A stretch of DNA of 64,000 nt from an uncultured Pseudomonadota bacterium (GCA_902788365.1 CADAJN010000004.1:1-64000); one strand, 5' to 3'; numbered from the stretch's first letter, positions 36,582-45,362 are shown. Translations and numbers: made by a program. Notes: generated by a model from the letters alone, not told the origin.

Positions 36582-37249
36582 AGAAATGGATTCAACCGCT
36601 AAGATTGACTATGCAGGCCTGCTTTATGGCGGGTCTGTTTTTGCCTTTAATCCATCCGGAAACGATAGCGCATTATCTTTTTTGGACGGTGTTGGCGGTT
36701 GGTGTCTTTTTTTGCGGATGGGTGTGCCCTTTTGGGGCTATTCAAGATTGGTTTGCTTGGATTGCAAAGAAATGTAACCTGCCCCGCTTTAAAATGCCTT
36801 GGAAAATTCAAAAATACCTGCAATGTTCAAGGTATGTCTTCTTTGGTTTGATGTTTGTCGGCGTAACCTTTTCATTTTTAAATGCACGATTTTATTTTCA
36901 AGACAATCTTGTTCACAATATGCTTTCATGGACAAGCGGAATTACGCTGACAATCTTCTTGATTATCAGCCTATTTTTTGACAGACCGTTTTGTAATTAT
37001 TTTTGTATGAAAGGCGCCGCCGACGGATTGATGAGCATTGTTCGTCTAATTGGCATTAAACGTAATGACAAAACGTGTGTGCATTGTCACTTATGCGATA
37101 AAGTGTGCCCTATGAATGTGCGGGTGGAAAATACAACTTTTGTTCGGCATCCAAATTGTATCAATTGTATGCAATGCCTAAGTGTCTGTCCTAAAAATTG
37201 TATCAAATTTCATTTAATGAATATTCATCTTAAAAAGGAGAAAAAATGA
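36545..37249 (+). CDS. Membrane 4Fe-4S polyferredoxin (NapH/YccM-like)
   Basis: A 234-residue protein with about four membrane segments and two ferredoxin-type clusters. GVFFCGWVCPFGAIQDW and FFDRPFCNYFCMKGA are the membrane-proximal Cys motifs of the NapH/RdxA/CcoG-like family; CVHCHLCDKVCP and CINCMQCLSVCPKNC bind two 4Fe-4S clusters. It should pass electrons through or along the inner membrane. The ATG at 36545 overlaps the upstream flavodoxin by 37 bases; a start at 36506 is less likely. The stop overlaps the next start (ATGA). Confidence 0.85.
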   Translation: MGKEKHGKSNQIKKWIQPLRLTMQACFMAGLFLPLIHPETIAHYLFWTVLAVGVFFCGWVCPFGAIQDWFAWIAKKCNLPRFKMPWKIQKYLQCSRYVFFGLMFVGVTFSFLNARFYFQDNLVHNMLSWTSGITLTIFLIISLFFDRPFCNYFCMKGAADGLMSIVRLIGIKRNDKTCVHCHLCDKVCPMNVRVENTTFVRHPNCINCMQCLSVCPKNCIKFHLMNIHLKKEKK

Positions 37250-37914
37250 CTAAAGTAATGATTATCAACGGAAGTCCGCGTAAAAATTTCAACACCGCAA
37301 AGATGTTGAAAGAGGCTCAAAGAGGAGCACAAGATTCCGGTGCCGAAGTTGAATATGTCAACCTTTATGACATAAATTATAAAGGTTGTATCAGTTGTTT
37401 GATATGTAAACGCAAAGATGTTGAACAACAAGGTTTGTGTTTTTATAAAGATGATTTGCGTCCCTTATTGGAAAAATGCCTGAATGCCGATGCCGTGATT
37501 ATCGGCTCACCGGTTTACCACTCATATCCGAGCGGTATGATGCGTAGCTTTTTAGAGCGATTTATGTTTCCGGCACACACTTATATGATTGATAAACAAA
37601 ACGGCGGATTGAAGCGTGTTTTAGACCATACACTGCCAACAGCATTGATTTTTACGATGAATGCAAATGAGGAGCAATTTAGGCAACATCATTATGATGT
37701 GGTTTTAGGTGATAACGAGACAAGTTTGCGCGCGGTTTTCGGTTATTGTGAAACATTATATGTATTTGACACCTTCCAATATACCGATTATGCTAAGTAT
37801 GATTGCGATTTGTTTGATGCGGAGCATAAGGCAAAAATGCGTGATGAACAATTTCCGAAAGATTTGCAAAAAGCTTATGAGCTCGGGAAACGTTTGGCAA
37901 CAATGAAAAAATAG
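37246..37914 (+). CDS. Flavodoxin-like NAD(P)H-dependent oxidoreductase
   Basis: A 222-residue FMN reductase-like protein. KVMIINGSPRKNFNTAKML is the FMN-phosphate loop, with GCISCLICKRKD giving Cys pairs and IGSPVYHSYPSGMMRSFLER the flavin loop. Cytoplasmic. GGAG and an ATGA overlap couple it to the polyferredoxin gene. It may feed electrons to it, which is inference from the coupling only. Confidence 0.85.
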   Translation: MTKVMIINGSPRKNFNTAKMLKEAQRGAQDSGAEVEYVNLYDINYKGCISCLICKRKDVEQQGLCFYKDDLRPLLEKCLNADAVIIGSPVYHSYPSGMMRSFLERFMFPAHTYMIDKQNGGLKRVLDHTLPTALIFTMNANEEQFRQHHYDVVLGDNETSLRAVFGYCETLYVFDTFQYTDYAKYDCDLFDAEHKAKMRDEQFPKDLQKAYELGKRLATMKK

Positions 37915-37923
37915 GAGAATAAA

Positions 37924-38466
37924 ATGAATATTTATGATTATAGCGTGCCCAAACCAAACGGTGAAGAACTTAAACTTGCAGATTTGAAAGGTAAAGTATT
38001 GCTGATTCTGAACACGGCAACCGGTTGCGGATTTACCCCGCAATACGAGGCAATAGAAGCTCTTTATGAAAAATATCATGATAACGGTTTGGAAGTGATA
38101 GATATTCCATGCAATCAGTTTGGCCATCAAACACCGGGCAGTGATGAGCAAGTGCATGAGTTTTGCCAACTGCATTACAACACCAGGTTTGCGCAGATGA
38201 AGAAATCCGATGTTAACGGTGCAAATGAATTAGCGCTTTATACTTATTTGAAAGCCCAAAAAGGTTTTAATGGTTTCGGCGAACATAAATTGAGTAAACT
38301 TTTAGAAGATATGCTGACCAAAGAGGATAAAGATTGGGCAACAAAACCGGATATCAAGTGGAACTTTACCAAGTTTTTGGTTAATCGCAAGGGCGAAGTT
38401 GTTGCTCGTTTTGAGCCAACTGCGGATATGAAAGATGTGGAAGCTAAAATTGCCGAACTGATTTAA
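37924..38466 (+). CDS. Glutathione peroxidase family (Cys type)
   Basis: A 180-residue thiol peroxidase of the GPx/BtuE family. The peroxidatic Cys is in NTATGCGFTPQY (encoded TGC, not selenocysteine), with the catalytic Gln in IPCNQFGHQ and Trp/Asn in KWNFTKFLV. It reduces peroxides, probably with thioredoxin as donor in bacteria. It is the last gene of the rightward run, 9 bases after its neighbour, and converges on the second CDF gene with a 33-base gap and no clear terminator. Confidence 0.92.
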   Translation: MNIYDYSVPKPNGEELKLADLKGKVLLILNTATGCGFTPQYEAIEALYEKYHDNGLEVIDIPCNQFGHQTPGSDEQVHEFCQLHYNTRFAQMKKSDVNGANELALYTYLKAQKGFNGFGEHKLSKLLEDMLTKEDKDWATKPDIKWNFTKFLVNRKGEVVARFEPTADMKDVEAKIAELI

Positions 38467-38499
38467 GCAAATAAAGAAAAATTAACCGCAATATTTAAA

Positions 38500-39390
38500 T
38501 TATAAATCACAGCATTCTTTGCAAGCTTGTTGTTCAATTTGTATATTGCAATGACAAATACCATGTTTTTCTTTAAGAATATTTTTTATTTGAGGCATTA
38601 TGTTTGCATCATCACTTTCTATATGACATTCTAATGCAACATCATGTTCGCTAATGCACCATACATGAATATGGTGCACGTCTTTAATGTTTTTGATGCT
38701 AAGTATTGTTTTTTTAACATCCTCTAAATCAAGATTATCAGGTGCCGCATTCATAAGGATATTAACAATTTGCGGAAAAGATAAAACAGATTGTATTATC
38801 ATATATGCTGCAATCAAAATTGCGATAATTCCATCTATGCGATAAATTCCGAACCAAACGATACACAATCCGGATATAATCACGCCAACCGAACCAAACG
38901 CATCAGCCAAGTTATGAATAAACACCATTTTCATATTTGCATTATGATGAGCGTCATGAAGCGATATTTTAGCGGTTATAGCATCAATAACTAAAGCCAA
39001 AACAGAAATCCAGATTATCATCATTCCTTCTATTTGTTCCGGTTTAATTATTCTGACAAATCCTTCAATCAGCAAATAACACCCTGATATAAACAACAAT
39101 ATCAAATTGACAAATCCGCCGATAACTTCTGCGCGTTTGAAACCATAGGTGTATTTTCCGGTTGCTTTCTTATTGCCTATTTTAAAAGCGATAACCGCAA
39201 TCAATATGGAAAAAGCATCAGAAGTGTTATGCAGTGCATCTCCTATCAAAGAAACACTGCCGGAAATTATACCTCCTATTATTTCAGCAACAGACAAAAG
39301 CATATTGATTACAAACGATAAAATCAGCAATTTAACGGACTTTTGTGTTACCTCATTATGATGATGGTGATGATGAATATGCTCAGACAT
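38500..39390 (-). CDS. CDF-family metal cation exporter, His-rich N terminus (copy 2)
   Basis: A 296-residue paralogue of the exporter at 10516. It has the same HHHHHH-rich N terminus, HNTSD and HNLAD transport sites and a CKECCDL tail. The first third is almost identical at DNA level to copy 1, while the C-terminal third has diverged clearly. It sits 16 bases after csoR copy 2, the same spacing as in copy 1. No MBL gene follows. Confidence 0.9.
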   Translation of the reverse strand: MSEHIHHHHHHNEVTQKSVKLLILSFVINMLLSVAEIIGGIISGSVSLIGDALHNTSDAFSILIAVIAFKIGNKKATGKYTYGFKRAEVIGGFVNLILLFISGCYLLIEGFVRIIKPEQIEGMMIIWISVLALVIDAITAKISLHDAHHNANMKMVFIHNLADAFGSVGVIISGLCIVWFGIYRIDGIIAILIAAYMIIQSVLSFPQIVNILMNAAPDNLDLEDVKKTILSIKNIKDVHHIHVWCISEHDVALECHIESDDANIMPQIKNILKEKHGICHCNIQIEQQACKECCDL

Positions 39391-39406
39391 TATTTATTCC
39401 TTTTAT

Positions 39407-39670
39407 TTAATCATCTGATTTATCTAAAAGCCCGATAAGCTCATTTATTTTTTGTTCTTGCTCTGTAATAGATGCCTTAAACGAAGAGGCAACGCAATGT
39501 TGAATGTGTTTTTGCAAAATGTTTTTTTCAACACTTTTTAAGGCAGAACGCACCGCTTTGATTTGATTAACAATATCCAAACAATAACGTTCTTCTTCTA
39601 TCATCTTTTTTATTCCATCTATCTGACCGGAAATGCGGTTCAGGCGAGGCAAGTTTTCCGAATGATTCAT
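39407..39670 (-). CDS. csoR: CsoR/RcnR-family metal-sensing repressor (copy 2)
   Basis: An 87-residue repressor, nearly identical to copy 1. Cys30, His55 and Cys59 give the Cu(I)-CsoR pattern. The ATG at 39670 overlaps the stop of the short metallothionein gene (ATGA). It should recognise both G-tract operators (11879 and 39787), so the modules are probably cross-regulated. The symbol is a family label. Confidence 0.87.
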   Translation of the reverse strand: MNHSENLPRLNRISGQIDGIKKMIEEERYCLDIVNQIKAVRSALKSVEKNILQKHIQHCVASSFKASITEQEQKINELIGLLDKSDD

Positions 39671-39753
39671 TCTTTGCTGTCTTTTCCGCACTGACAATTT
39701 TCGCCACACTGGCAGTTTTCACATTTACAATTCGGATTGTTACATTTTCCCAT
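39667..39753 (-). CDS. Short metallothionein-like peptide, 28 residues
   Basis: ATG at 39753 with AGGAGA upstream; encodes GKCNNPNCKCENCQCGENCQ and ends CGKDSKE. This equals the first half of the 52-residue metallothionein at 11686 with the second Cys-rich half removed. It has eight Cys. Its stop overlaps csoR in the ATGA arrangement, so its translation may mainly serve coupling, or it may still bind metal. Confidence 0.75.
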   Translation of the reverse strand: MGKCNNPNCKCENCQCGENCQCGKDSKE

Positions 39754-39786
39754 TTTTAATTCTCCTGTTAAAAAATGCTCTCAAAT

Positions 39787-39808
39787 ATACATAACCCCCT
39801 ATATGTAT
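39787..39808. promoter_or_regulatory. Predicted CsoR operator, copy 2
   Basis: ATACATAA and TATATGTAT flank CCCCC, one base different from copy 1. It lies in the promoter spacer before the short metallothionein gene. Confidence 0.72.
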
Positions 39809-39816
39809 ATTGTCAA
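39788..39816 (-). promoter_or_regulatory. Promoter of the second metal module
   Basis: TTGACA (39811-39816), a 17-base spacer with GGGGG, and TATGTA (39788-39793) on the minus strand. Confidence 0.65.
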
Positions 39817-39909
39817 GATATTATTTTTTAAAGAATAAAAAACAAACTATTAACTTCTGGACATTCAAAATTATTTGCGATAAATATAAAAAGACTTAAG
39901 GAGATAAAA

Positions 39910-40332
39910 ATGGAAAAACTTGAAGTGCATAAAGCAGCGATGAAACGCTTTGAAATAATGATTAACACCGCAGACTCAAATATAGCCAAAGAACTTGTGG
40001 CAGACAATGCTGCCTTTTATACACCGGCATCGCCGACACCTCTTTACGGCGGCGAAGGTTATCTTTCTGTTGTTCACTGGATGCGCCAAAGTTTCCCAGA
40101 TGTTCACTGGAAATTAGAAGATATGGTTGCCGAAGGCAATATTGTCGCAGTGCATTGGACTTTAACCGGAACCAATGACGGCGAGTTTATGGGAATGCCT
40201 GCTACCGGTAAGCATTTCTCTACTTCGGTTATGAACTTCTACTATTTCAATGATGAAGGCAAGATAATAAACGACATTGCCGCCGAGGGTATGATTGGCA
40301 TTTTGCGCGGTATCGGTATGCTGGATAAGTAA
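39910..40332 (+). CDS. SnoaL-like/ester-cyclase-type NTF2-fold protein
   Basis: A 140-residue single-domain protein. Typical SnoaL features: FPDVHWKLEDMVAEGNIVAV, HWTLTGTNDGEFMGMPATGK and a final strand MNFYYFNDEGKIINDIAAEG. These proteins are cytoplasmic and are often polyketide-cyclase-like or of unknown substrate. AAGGAGA lies 6 bases before the ATG. It is divergent from the second metal module. A short CCCA-TCGG-TGGG hairpin followed by TTTT at 40341-40357 may terminate it. Confidence 0.8.
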   Translation: MEKLEVHKAAMKRFEIMINTADSNIAKELVADNAAFYTPASPTPLYGGEGYLSVVHWMRQSFPDVHWKLEDMVAEGNIVAVHWTLTGTNDGEFMGMPATGKHFSTSVMNFYYFNDEGKIINDIAAEGMIGILRGIGMLDK

Positions 40333-40806
40333 TTTCAGCTCCCATCGGTGGGGTTTTGAAACGCGAACAGTTGGGAATAAAAAGCCTTAGTTTTAAGGGG
40401 AAAATGGTCGGGTCTGTCCCGACCAAAAGTATCTTTTTTGGTATCATTTTTTCTGGTATAGCCACAAATTGGAGAGATACGCGACCAGACCATCGCAAAA
40501 TGCGTCATGTAATATCAACGAATCAAAAAACGGAAAAGCCTATAAAATAAGGCGTTTAGAGGGAATAAATTTCACCAAAATCGCACCTTAAAATTTAAAA
40601 CAAAAAAACCTCTTCCTAAAGAAGAGGCTTTTATATGGTGGTGAATTGGTGCATCAATGACGATTTCGCATAATTTTAAGCGCAAAAGTATCTTTTATTC
40701 GTCACAGCTTTAAGCCAATATCTACTTATATTTTCCGGTCTGCCACCGGTTATTTTTCGGTAATGAATGGTCACTTTTATGACATAAAGAATATCCCGCG
40801 ACCGGA
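40333..40806. other. Structured non-coding stretch
   Basis: No gene is evident. It holds a perfect hairpin GGTCGGG-N5-CCCGACC at 40406-40424, directly followed by a second one (ACCAAAA / TTTTGGT), two copies of AAAAGTATCTTTT (near 40425 and 40683), and the terminator at 40609-40627. Short pieces resemble each other (CGCGACCAGACC near 40480 and CGCGACCGGACT near 40797). Confidence 0.4.
40609..40627. terminator. Bidirectional terminator-like hairpin
   Basis: A perfect 7-bp stem (CCTCTTC / GAAGAGG) with a 5-base loop, a run of seven A before it and CTTTT after it, so it could stop transcription from either side. Confidence 0.6.
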
Positions 40807-41218
40807 CTATTTTTTAAATGCTACTTCCATCTGGTTAATTTCAGCTGTTGATATTCCAAATTGTTTAGCAACAGTACGCTAATTTGAAACAGCATTTTTA
40901 ACTTAAGAAATGATTTTATCTGCCACTTCTGAAGATAGTTCAAAATACTCGGCAACAGATAACGCTTTTTCGATTGTTGCAGAATAGTCTCCTTCAATCA
41001 TTGTGCTTAAAGAACTTGTATTATCCAAACTGGGATTTACATCATAAACAGGTGATAAACGCCACCCTTTATCATCTATCCGTAAAAAAACCATGATTAC
41101 GTAAATGGTCATCTGTATTTGACAACTCTTCGCCACAATTCAATCATATCGGCTTTTGGATCTGAACTATATTGTCTGATAATATCAGCGATATTTTGCT
41201 AAGAATATCCGGATGAAT
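40807..41218 (-). pseudogene. hipA-like toxin kinase, decayed C-terminal remnant
   Basis: Pieces of the C-terminal HipA kinase domain lie in order in several frames: YSSDPKADMIELWRRVV, then SNTDDHLRNHGFF (the catalytic-loop region), then GWRLSPVYDVNPSLDN, and finally VKNAVSN and RTVAKQFGISTAEINQMEVAF. At least two frameshifts and two in-frame stop codons (TAA and TAG near the end) interrupt it. The N-terminal half and a hipB antitoxin gene are absent. A dead toxin-antitoxin remnant. Confidence 0.8.
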
Positions 41219-41382
41219 GCGCTGTGGATTATAAACGCTGGTGTATTGTGCATCGCAACCGCTATATTATTCAAAACACCGATTTCATTATTGCCTATAA
41301 TGAATATAAAGGCAGAGCTTATGAATTTTGCAAACAGGCTAAAAATAAAGGCTTAACAATTATCGAGCTGGCTAATCAATAA
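41203..41382 (+). pseudogene. C-terminal fragment of a SLOG/DUF1273 (YpsA)-like protein
   Basis: An open stretch without a start codon, reading HRNRYIIQNTDFIIAYNEYK, then GRAYEFCKQAKNKGLTIIEL before the stop. The pattern R-N-R-Y-x-I-x-x-S/T-D-x-x-I-A-Y ... A-x-x-x-G-x-x-I-I resembles the end of DUF1273/YpsA-type SLOG proteins. The N-terminal two thirds are missing and it abuts the hipA remnant, so it is a recombination scar. Confidence 0.5.
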
Positions 41383-41420
41383 AGATTACCAGCTCAAAAA
41401 ATCTAATAAAATATTATATC

Positions 41421-41843
41421 TTATTTAACGATTTTTGCAATATTTTCTGTAATATCAACACCGCCGTAAATAACAAGATTTTTAGCAATGACCATAGAAT
41501 AGCCTTTTTTAACGGCTTCTTTTGCCACCGTTTGAGAAATATTATCGCTTACTGTTTTCAGCTCTTGCTGATATTGCAACGCCACATCTCTTCTTTTCAA
41601 AGCAAATTCTGCATTATATTTTTGCAATAATGCTTGTTGTCTTTCTTTATCCTGCTCTGCATTTACTTCATTTTGAGCATTTTGCAACCACGCATTTAAC
41701 TCGCTGACTTTAGCGGCCTGCGCTTCTTTCAAAGCTTTTACCTGAACAGAAGAATTTACAATCGATTGCACATCAACTACTGCAATATTATTTGTATTCG
41801 GCTGTGTATTTATCTTTGCTTTTGCATTAGTCTGACTTTTCAT
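41421..41843 (-). CDS. OmpH/Skp-like coiled-coil protein without a signal peptide
   Basis: A 140-residue protein resembling the periplasmic chaperone Skp (OmpH): IAVVDVQSIVNSSVQVKAL, then a long charged helix with Gln/Ala-rich heptads, and a C-terminal GYSMVIAKNLVIYGGVDITE strand pair typical of the family. Unlike Skp, the N terminus (MKSQTNAKAKINTQPNTNN) is polar and has no signal sequence. It is the third gene of the TpsA-TpsB operon, 45 bases after tpsB. Its role may be to hold the huge adhesin or TpsB before export, but without a signal peptide it would act in the cytoplasm. Confidence 0.75.
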   Translation of the reverse strand: MKSQTNAKAKINTQPNTNNIAVVDVQSIVNSSVQVKALKEAQAAKVSELNAWLQNAQNEVNAEQDKERQQALLQKYNAEFALKRRDVALQYQQELKTVSDNISQTVAKEAVKKGYSMVIAKNLVIYGGVDITENIAKIVK

Positions 41844-41888
41844 TTTAATACCTTTCTTAAATAAAATTTCAATATCATTATGCCGACA

Positions 41889-43673
41889 TTAAAACGGTAC
41901 TGCAATCAAATCAAAGTGAAAACTTGTATCTGATTCGTGATATGTTCCCTTGTTCATCAAAGGAAAACCGACATAAGCTCTGGCAGACAAATACTTATTG
42001 ATAGCTATACGTAAGCCGACACCATCACTTAAAAGGAAATTTTCTCTATGAGCTTTACCTTCGTGATAAAATATACCGCCATGATCCAAGAAAGCCGCAA
42101 ATTTAACCGCATCTCTTAAACGAAATGTGTCATCTTTTTTGCTAAACGGAACATTTATAGTTTCCGGTAAAAACGGTATCGGGAACAACATTTCCAAACT
42201 GGTATAATATGCGGATGGCGCCATCAAAAGGCTCTCTGAATAGCCTCTGACACTGGAAATACCACCGATTTGATATTGCTCAACGTAAGCAATATTATCA
42301 GGCGAATACTGCCCGCCGGCTTTGATTGTACCGATAATTCCCCACGGAAGGTAATGAATGTAATAAGCATCGGCATTAAACTTTGTAAAATGCTCGCTCT
42401 CATGTCTGATTTTGTCTTTAATCACACCATTGGTTGAATATAATGAGCCATAAAAGACACTTTTTTCAAAATTATAATTTCCACCTAAACCAATAGCTAG
42501 GTTTGTATCCTTAAAATCGGAATACTTAAATCCGGAAATTTTAGCCGTTGATGTTTTATAATTCAATGATGTATTAACATTCAACTTCCCTTTTGTCGTA
42601 TCAATCAAAGGATGAGAGATATATCCGCTGTAGGTATTCGTTTTGGCATTTAAGTCAAAATCTTTATACTCTCCGCTGGTTACTTTGCTTTTACCGAACA
42701 TATACGACACACCTGCACGAGTTCCGTATCTGTTTACCGGCACATTATAATCGATATAAGGATTAAATGAAGATTTTGCTACATTGAATGCTACCGATAA
42801 TCTATCTTGAAAGCCGATAAGTGAGTCGGTTGAAGCAACTATTCCGCCACGGTGTTCACCGGTTGTATCACGGCCAAAGTTATCAAATGATGCTGACAAA
42901 TGATACGGCATTTGCTCCTCTGCCTTTAACGTAACATCTGTGGTTCCGTATTCTTCTCCAGGCTTCAATTCTGCACGCATTTTTATGCTACGGGCATTTT
43001 TGTTAAATGTTTTCAAATCTTTTTGCAAATCCTGCAAACTAAAGAGTTCACCATCTTTATGGCTGAATTGAGAGCGCAAATACCATTCTCTGTTGTATTT
43101 ATTACCACTAATAGCCAATTTTCCGATATGCGCTTCCATTAGCTCTATTTTCAAAACCCCCTCAAGTTTTCCTTCCGTAATAAAAGCGCGAGCGGTAATA
43201 TAACCTTTTTTCAAATATTGGGCATTGATAAGCTTAATCAAGTTATTGATATCTTCTATCGTGACATCTTTCTTTTCAACCAATGACTTGAACTTGTTAA
43301 CTTCAGCACGCGAAAAAACCTCCGAATCAGAAATATCAACGCGATAAATATGTACACTGGGAGCATATTTATTTGTTCTCGTCGGAAGTTTTATTTCGTC
43401 CTCTGTTGTATCTACCGAGGTATCGTCAGTTTTCTCTGTCTGTGCATTACTTCGGCTTTCTCGTGCTTGATAATACCGTCTGGCGCGATTAATATCACTC
43501 ATCTCATCAACGGCTTCGTTTGGTGTTAAAAGTTGCTGATTAACCTCGGCTGTGCTTTCGGTCTGAGTTGTCTCGGCATACGCATTGTTGCTCATAATCA
43601 CTGCACTGGTTGAAATAAAAGTGCCGCACATAAGAGTTTTCCAAAATAGCTTTTTTGAGTTCACTAACATCAT
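41889..43673 (-). CDS. TpsB outer-membrane transporter (ShlB/FhaC/HecB family)
   Basis: A 594-residue two-partner-secretion transporter. Signal peptide at the N terminus (about residues 1-33, ending NNAYA), an acidic linker, POTRA domains (VHIYRVDISDSEVFSRAEVN; EGVLKIELMEAHIGKLAISG; KPGEEYGTTDVTLKAEEQ) and a 16-strand beta-barrel with the family motif SSVRGYSESLL and a C-terminal aromatic strand ending FDLIAVPF. It exports the TpsA adhesin encoded 25 bases upstream in the operon. The frame is intact. Confidence 0.9.
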   Translation of the reverse strand: MMLVNSKKLFWKTLMCGTFISTSAVIMSNNAYAETTQTESTAEVNQQLLTPNEAVDEMSDINRARRYYQARESRSNAQTEKTDDTSVDTTEDEIKLPTRTNKYAPSVHIYRVDISDSEVFSRAEVNKFKSLVEKKDVTIEDINNLIKLINAQYLKKGYITARAFITEGKLEGVLKIELMEAHIGKLAISGNKYNREWYLRSQFSHKDGELFSLQDLQKDLKTFNKNARSIKMRAELKPGEEYGTTDVTLKAEEQMPYHLSASFDNFGRDTTGEHRGGIVASTDSLIGFQDRLSVAFNVAKSSFNPYIDYNVPVNRYGTRAGVSYMFGKSKVTSGEYKDFDLNAKTNTYSGYISHPLIDTTKGKLNVNTSLNYKTSTAKISGFKYSDFKDTNLAIGLGGNYNFEKSVFYGSLYSTNGVIKDKIRHESEHFTKFNADAYYIHYLPWGIIGTIKAGGQYSPDNIAYVEQYQIGGISSVRGYSESLLMAPSAYYTSLEMLFPIPFLPETINVPFSKKDDTFRLRDAVKFAAFLDHGGIFYHEGKAHRENFLLSDGVGLRIAINKYLSARAYVGFPLMNKGTYHESDTSFHFDLIAVPF

Positions 43674-43698
43674 TCTAAGTCCTTTTAATTACAGAGAT

Positions 43699-44598
43699 TT
43701 ATTTCCCGACAACAGCCGCCACATTTACACTCTTTTGAAGTGTATTTTCTGCCTTTTTCAGATTACCTTTACCCTTTTTCTTTCTTTCATCATCTTGGCT
43801 TAAATTATGATTGATAGATTTATGTGGGTTCCCCTGGCGGATAATATCCATAACATTTATATGGTTTATCAATGTGCCATTATCATCTGTGACAAGATGA
43901 TCTTGAGAACCTACCGCAGACGAAATATAATCTGATACGGTGGAATTATTATAGAGCGAATCATCAGCTTCATCCACAACATCTTTACCGTGATACGAAT
44001 TTCTCAAAGCGGTTTCCGAGGCTAATGTGATTTCACCCTCCATACTTGTTGCATACGCTTCTTTATTAACAAGAGTATTCATACTGTGTCTGGTTACATT
44101 TTGAGATTCCGTTCTGATATTATTGCTCTTATCAACAATTAAATGCATCGGCTTTTGGGTTAAATACAGCTGCGTTGTTGCATAAGGATACGCTTCTAAA
44201 CTTGTATTGTCGACAACAATATTTTTGCTTGCCGTATCAATCGTTCCTTTAGTCTTAATATCACCCGTAATATTAACATTTTCGGATTTTGTTGTTAAGG
44301 CTAATTTATCTGTATTCAAATTGGCAATTTCAACATCTTTCGCAGCATCAATCTTTGTATTATCGGCAACATCTAACTTACCGATGACAACTGTGTTGCC
44401 GGAAGTATTGCTGAAGTTGCCGCCGACTGTCGCCTCGGCAATCTTGGTATCGCCTCTGGTCGTTATCTTGGTATCACCAGTCGTGTTCGACTTGGTGATG
44501 TCCGCATTTTCTGCTTCTATCGTCAGATTATCCGCTGTTGCCTCAGCAATATTCACATCTTTTTCCGCATCAATGTCTGCATCGCCAGTCACATCCAA
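43699..44598 (-). pseudogene. TpsA adhesin, C-terminal piece (after a 13-nt deletion)
   Basis: Last 300 codons of the giant adhesin. It opens within tandem-repeat unit 4, runs through unit 5 and then through non-repeated sequence (ATTQLYLTQKPMHLIVDKSN; DDNGTLINHINVMDIIRQGN) to a basic end GKGNLKKAENTLQKSVNVAA. There is no start codon of its own with a ribosome binding site. It is out of frame with the upstream piece because repeat unit 4 has lost 13 bases near 44640. Confidence 0.75.
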
Positions 44599-45362
44599 CT
44601 TACCGCTGACAATAGTATTATCTGAAGTGTTGTTGAAGTTGCCGCAGCAATCTTGGTGTCGCCCTCGGTCGTAATGTTGGTATCGCCGGTCGTATTTGAC
44701 TTAGTGATGTCAGCATTTTCTGCCTTTATCGTCAGATTATCCGCCGTTACTTCGGCAATATTCACATCTTTTTCCGCATCAATGTCTGCATTGCCGGTCA
44801 CATCCAACTTACCGATGACAACTGTGTTGCCGGAAGTATTGCTGAAGTTGCCGCCGACTGTCGCCTCGGCAATCTTGGTATCGCCTCTGGTCGTAACATT
44901 GGTATCGCCGGTTGTACTCGATTTAGTGATGTCAGCATTTTCTGCCTTTATCGTCAGATTATCCGCCGTTACTTCGGCAATATTCACATCTTTTTCCGCA
45001 TCAATGTCTGCATCGCCAGTCACATCCAACTTACCGCTGACAATAGTATTATCTGAAGTGTTGTTGAAGTTGCCGGTGATGTCAGCATTTTCAGCTTCTA
45101 CCGTCAGATTATCCGCTGTTGCTTCAGCAATCTTGACATCCTTTTTGGCATCAATCTTTGCATCGCCGGCAACATCCAACTTACCGCTGACAATAGTATT
45201 ATCTGAAGTGTTGTTGAAGTTGCCGCCAACTGTCGCCTCGGCAATCTTGGTATCGCCTCTGGTCGTTATCTTGGTATCACCAGTCGTATTTGACTTTTTA
45301 ATGTCAGCATTTTCTGCTTCTATCGTCAGATTATCCGCTGTCGCCTCGGCAATATTCACATC
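44338..45362 (-). repeat. Tandem repeat of about 222 bp inside tpsA, five units
   Basis: Each unit encodes 74 residues beginning DVNIAEATADNLTIEAENAD and ending KLDVTGDADIDAEK. Unit starts on the minus strand are 45362, 45140, 44990, 44768 and 44559. Lengths are 222, 150, 222, 209 and 222, which add up exactly to 1,025 bases. Unit 2 is short by 72 bases (24 codons, frame kept), unit 4 by 13 bases (frame lost). Confidence 0.85.

Noticed and set aside
37924-38466. Selenoprotein form of glutathione peroxidase
   Set aside because: The active-site codon is TGC (Cys), not TGA.
44338-45362. CRISPR array
   Set aside because: Units are 222 bp, coding and contiguous, with no spacers; no cas genes in the window.
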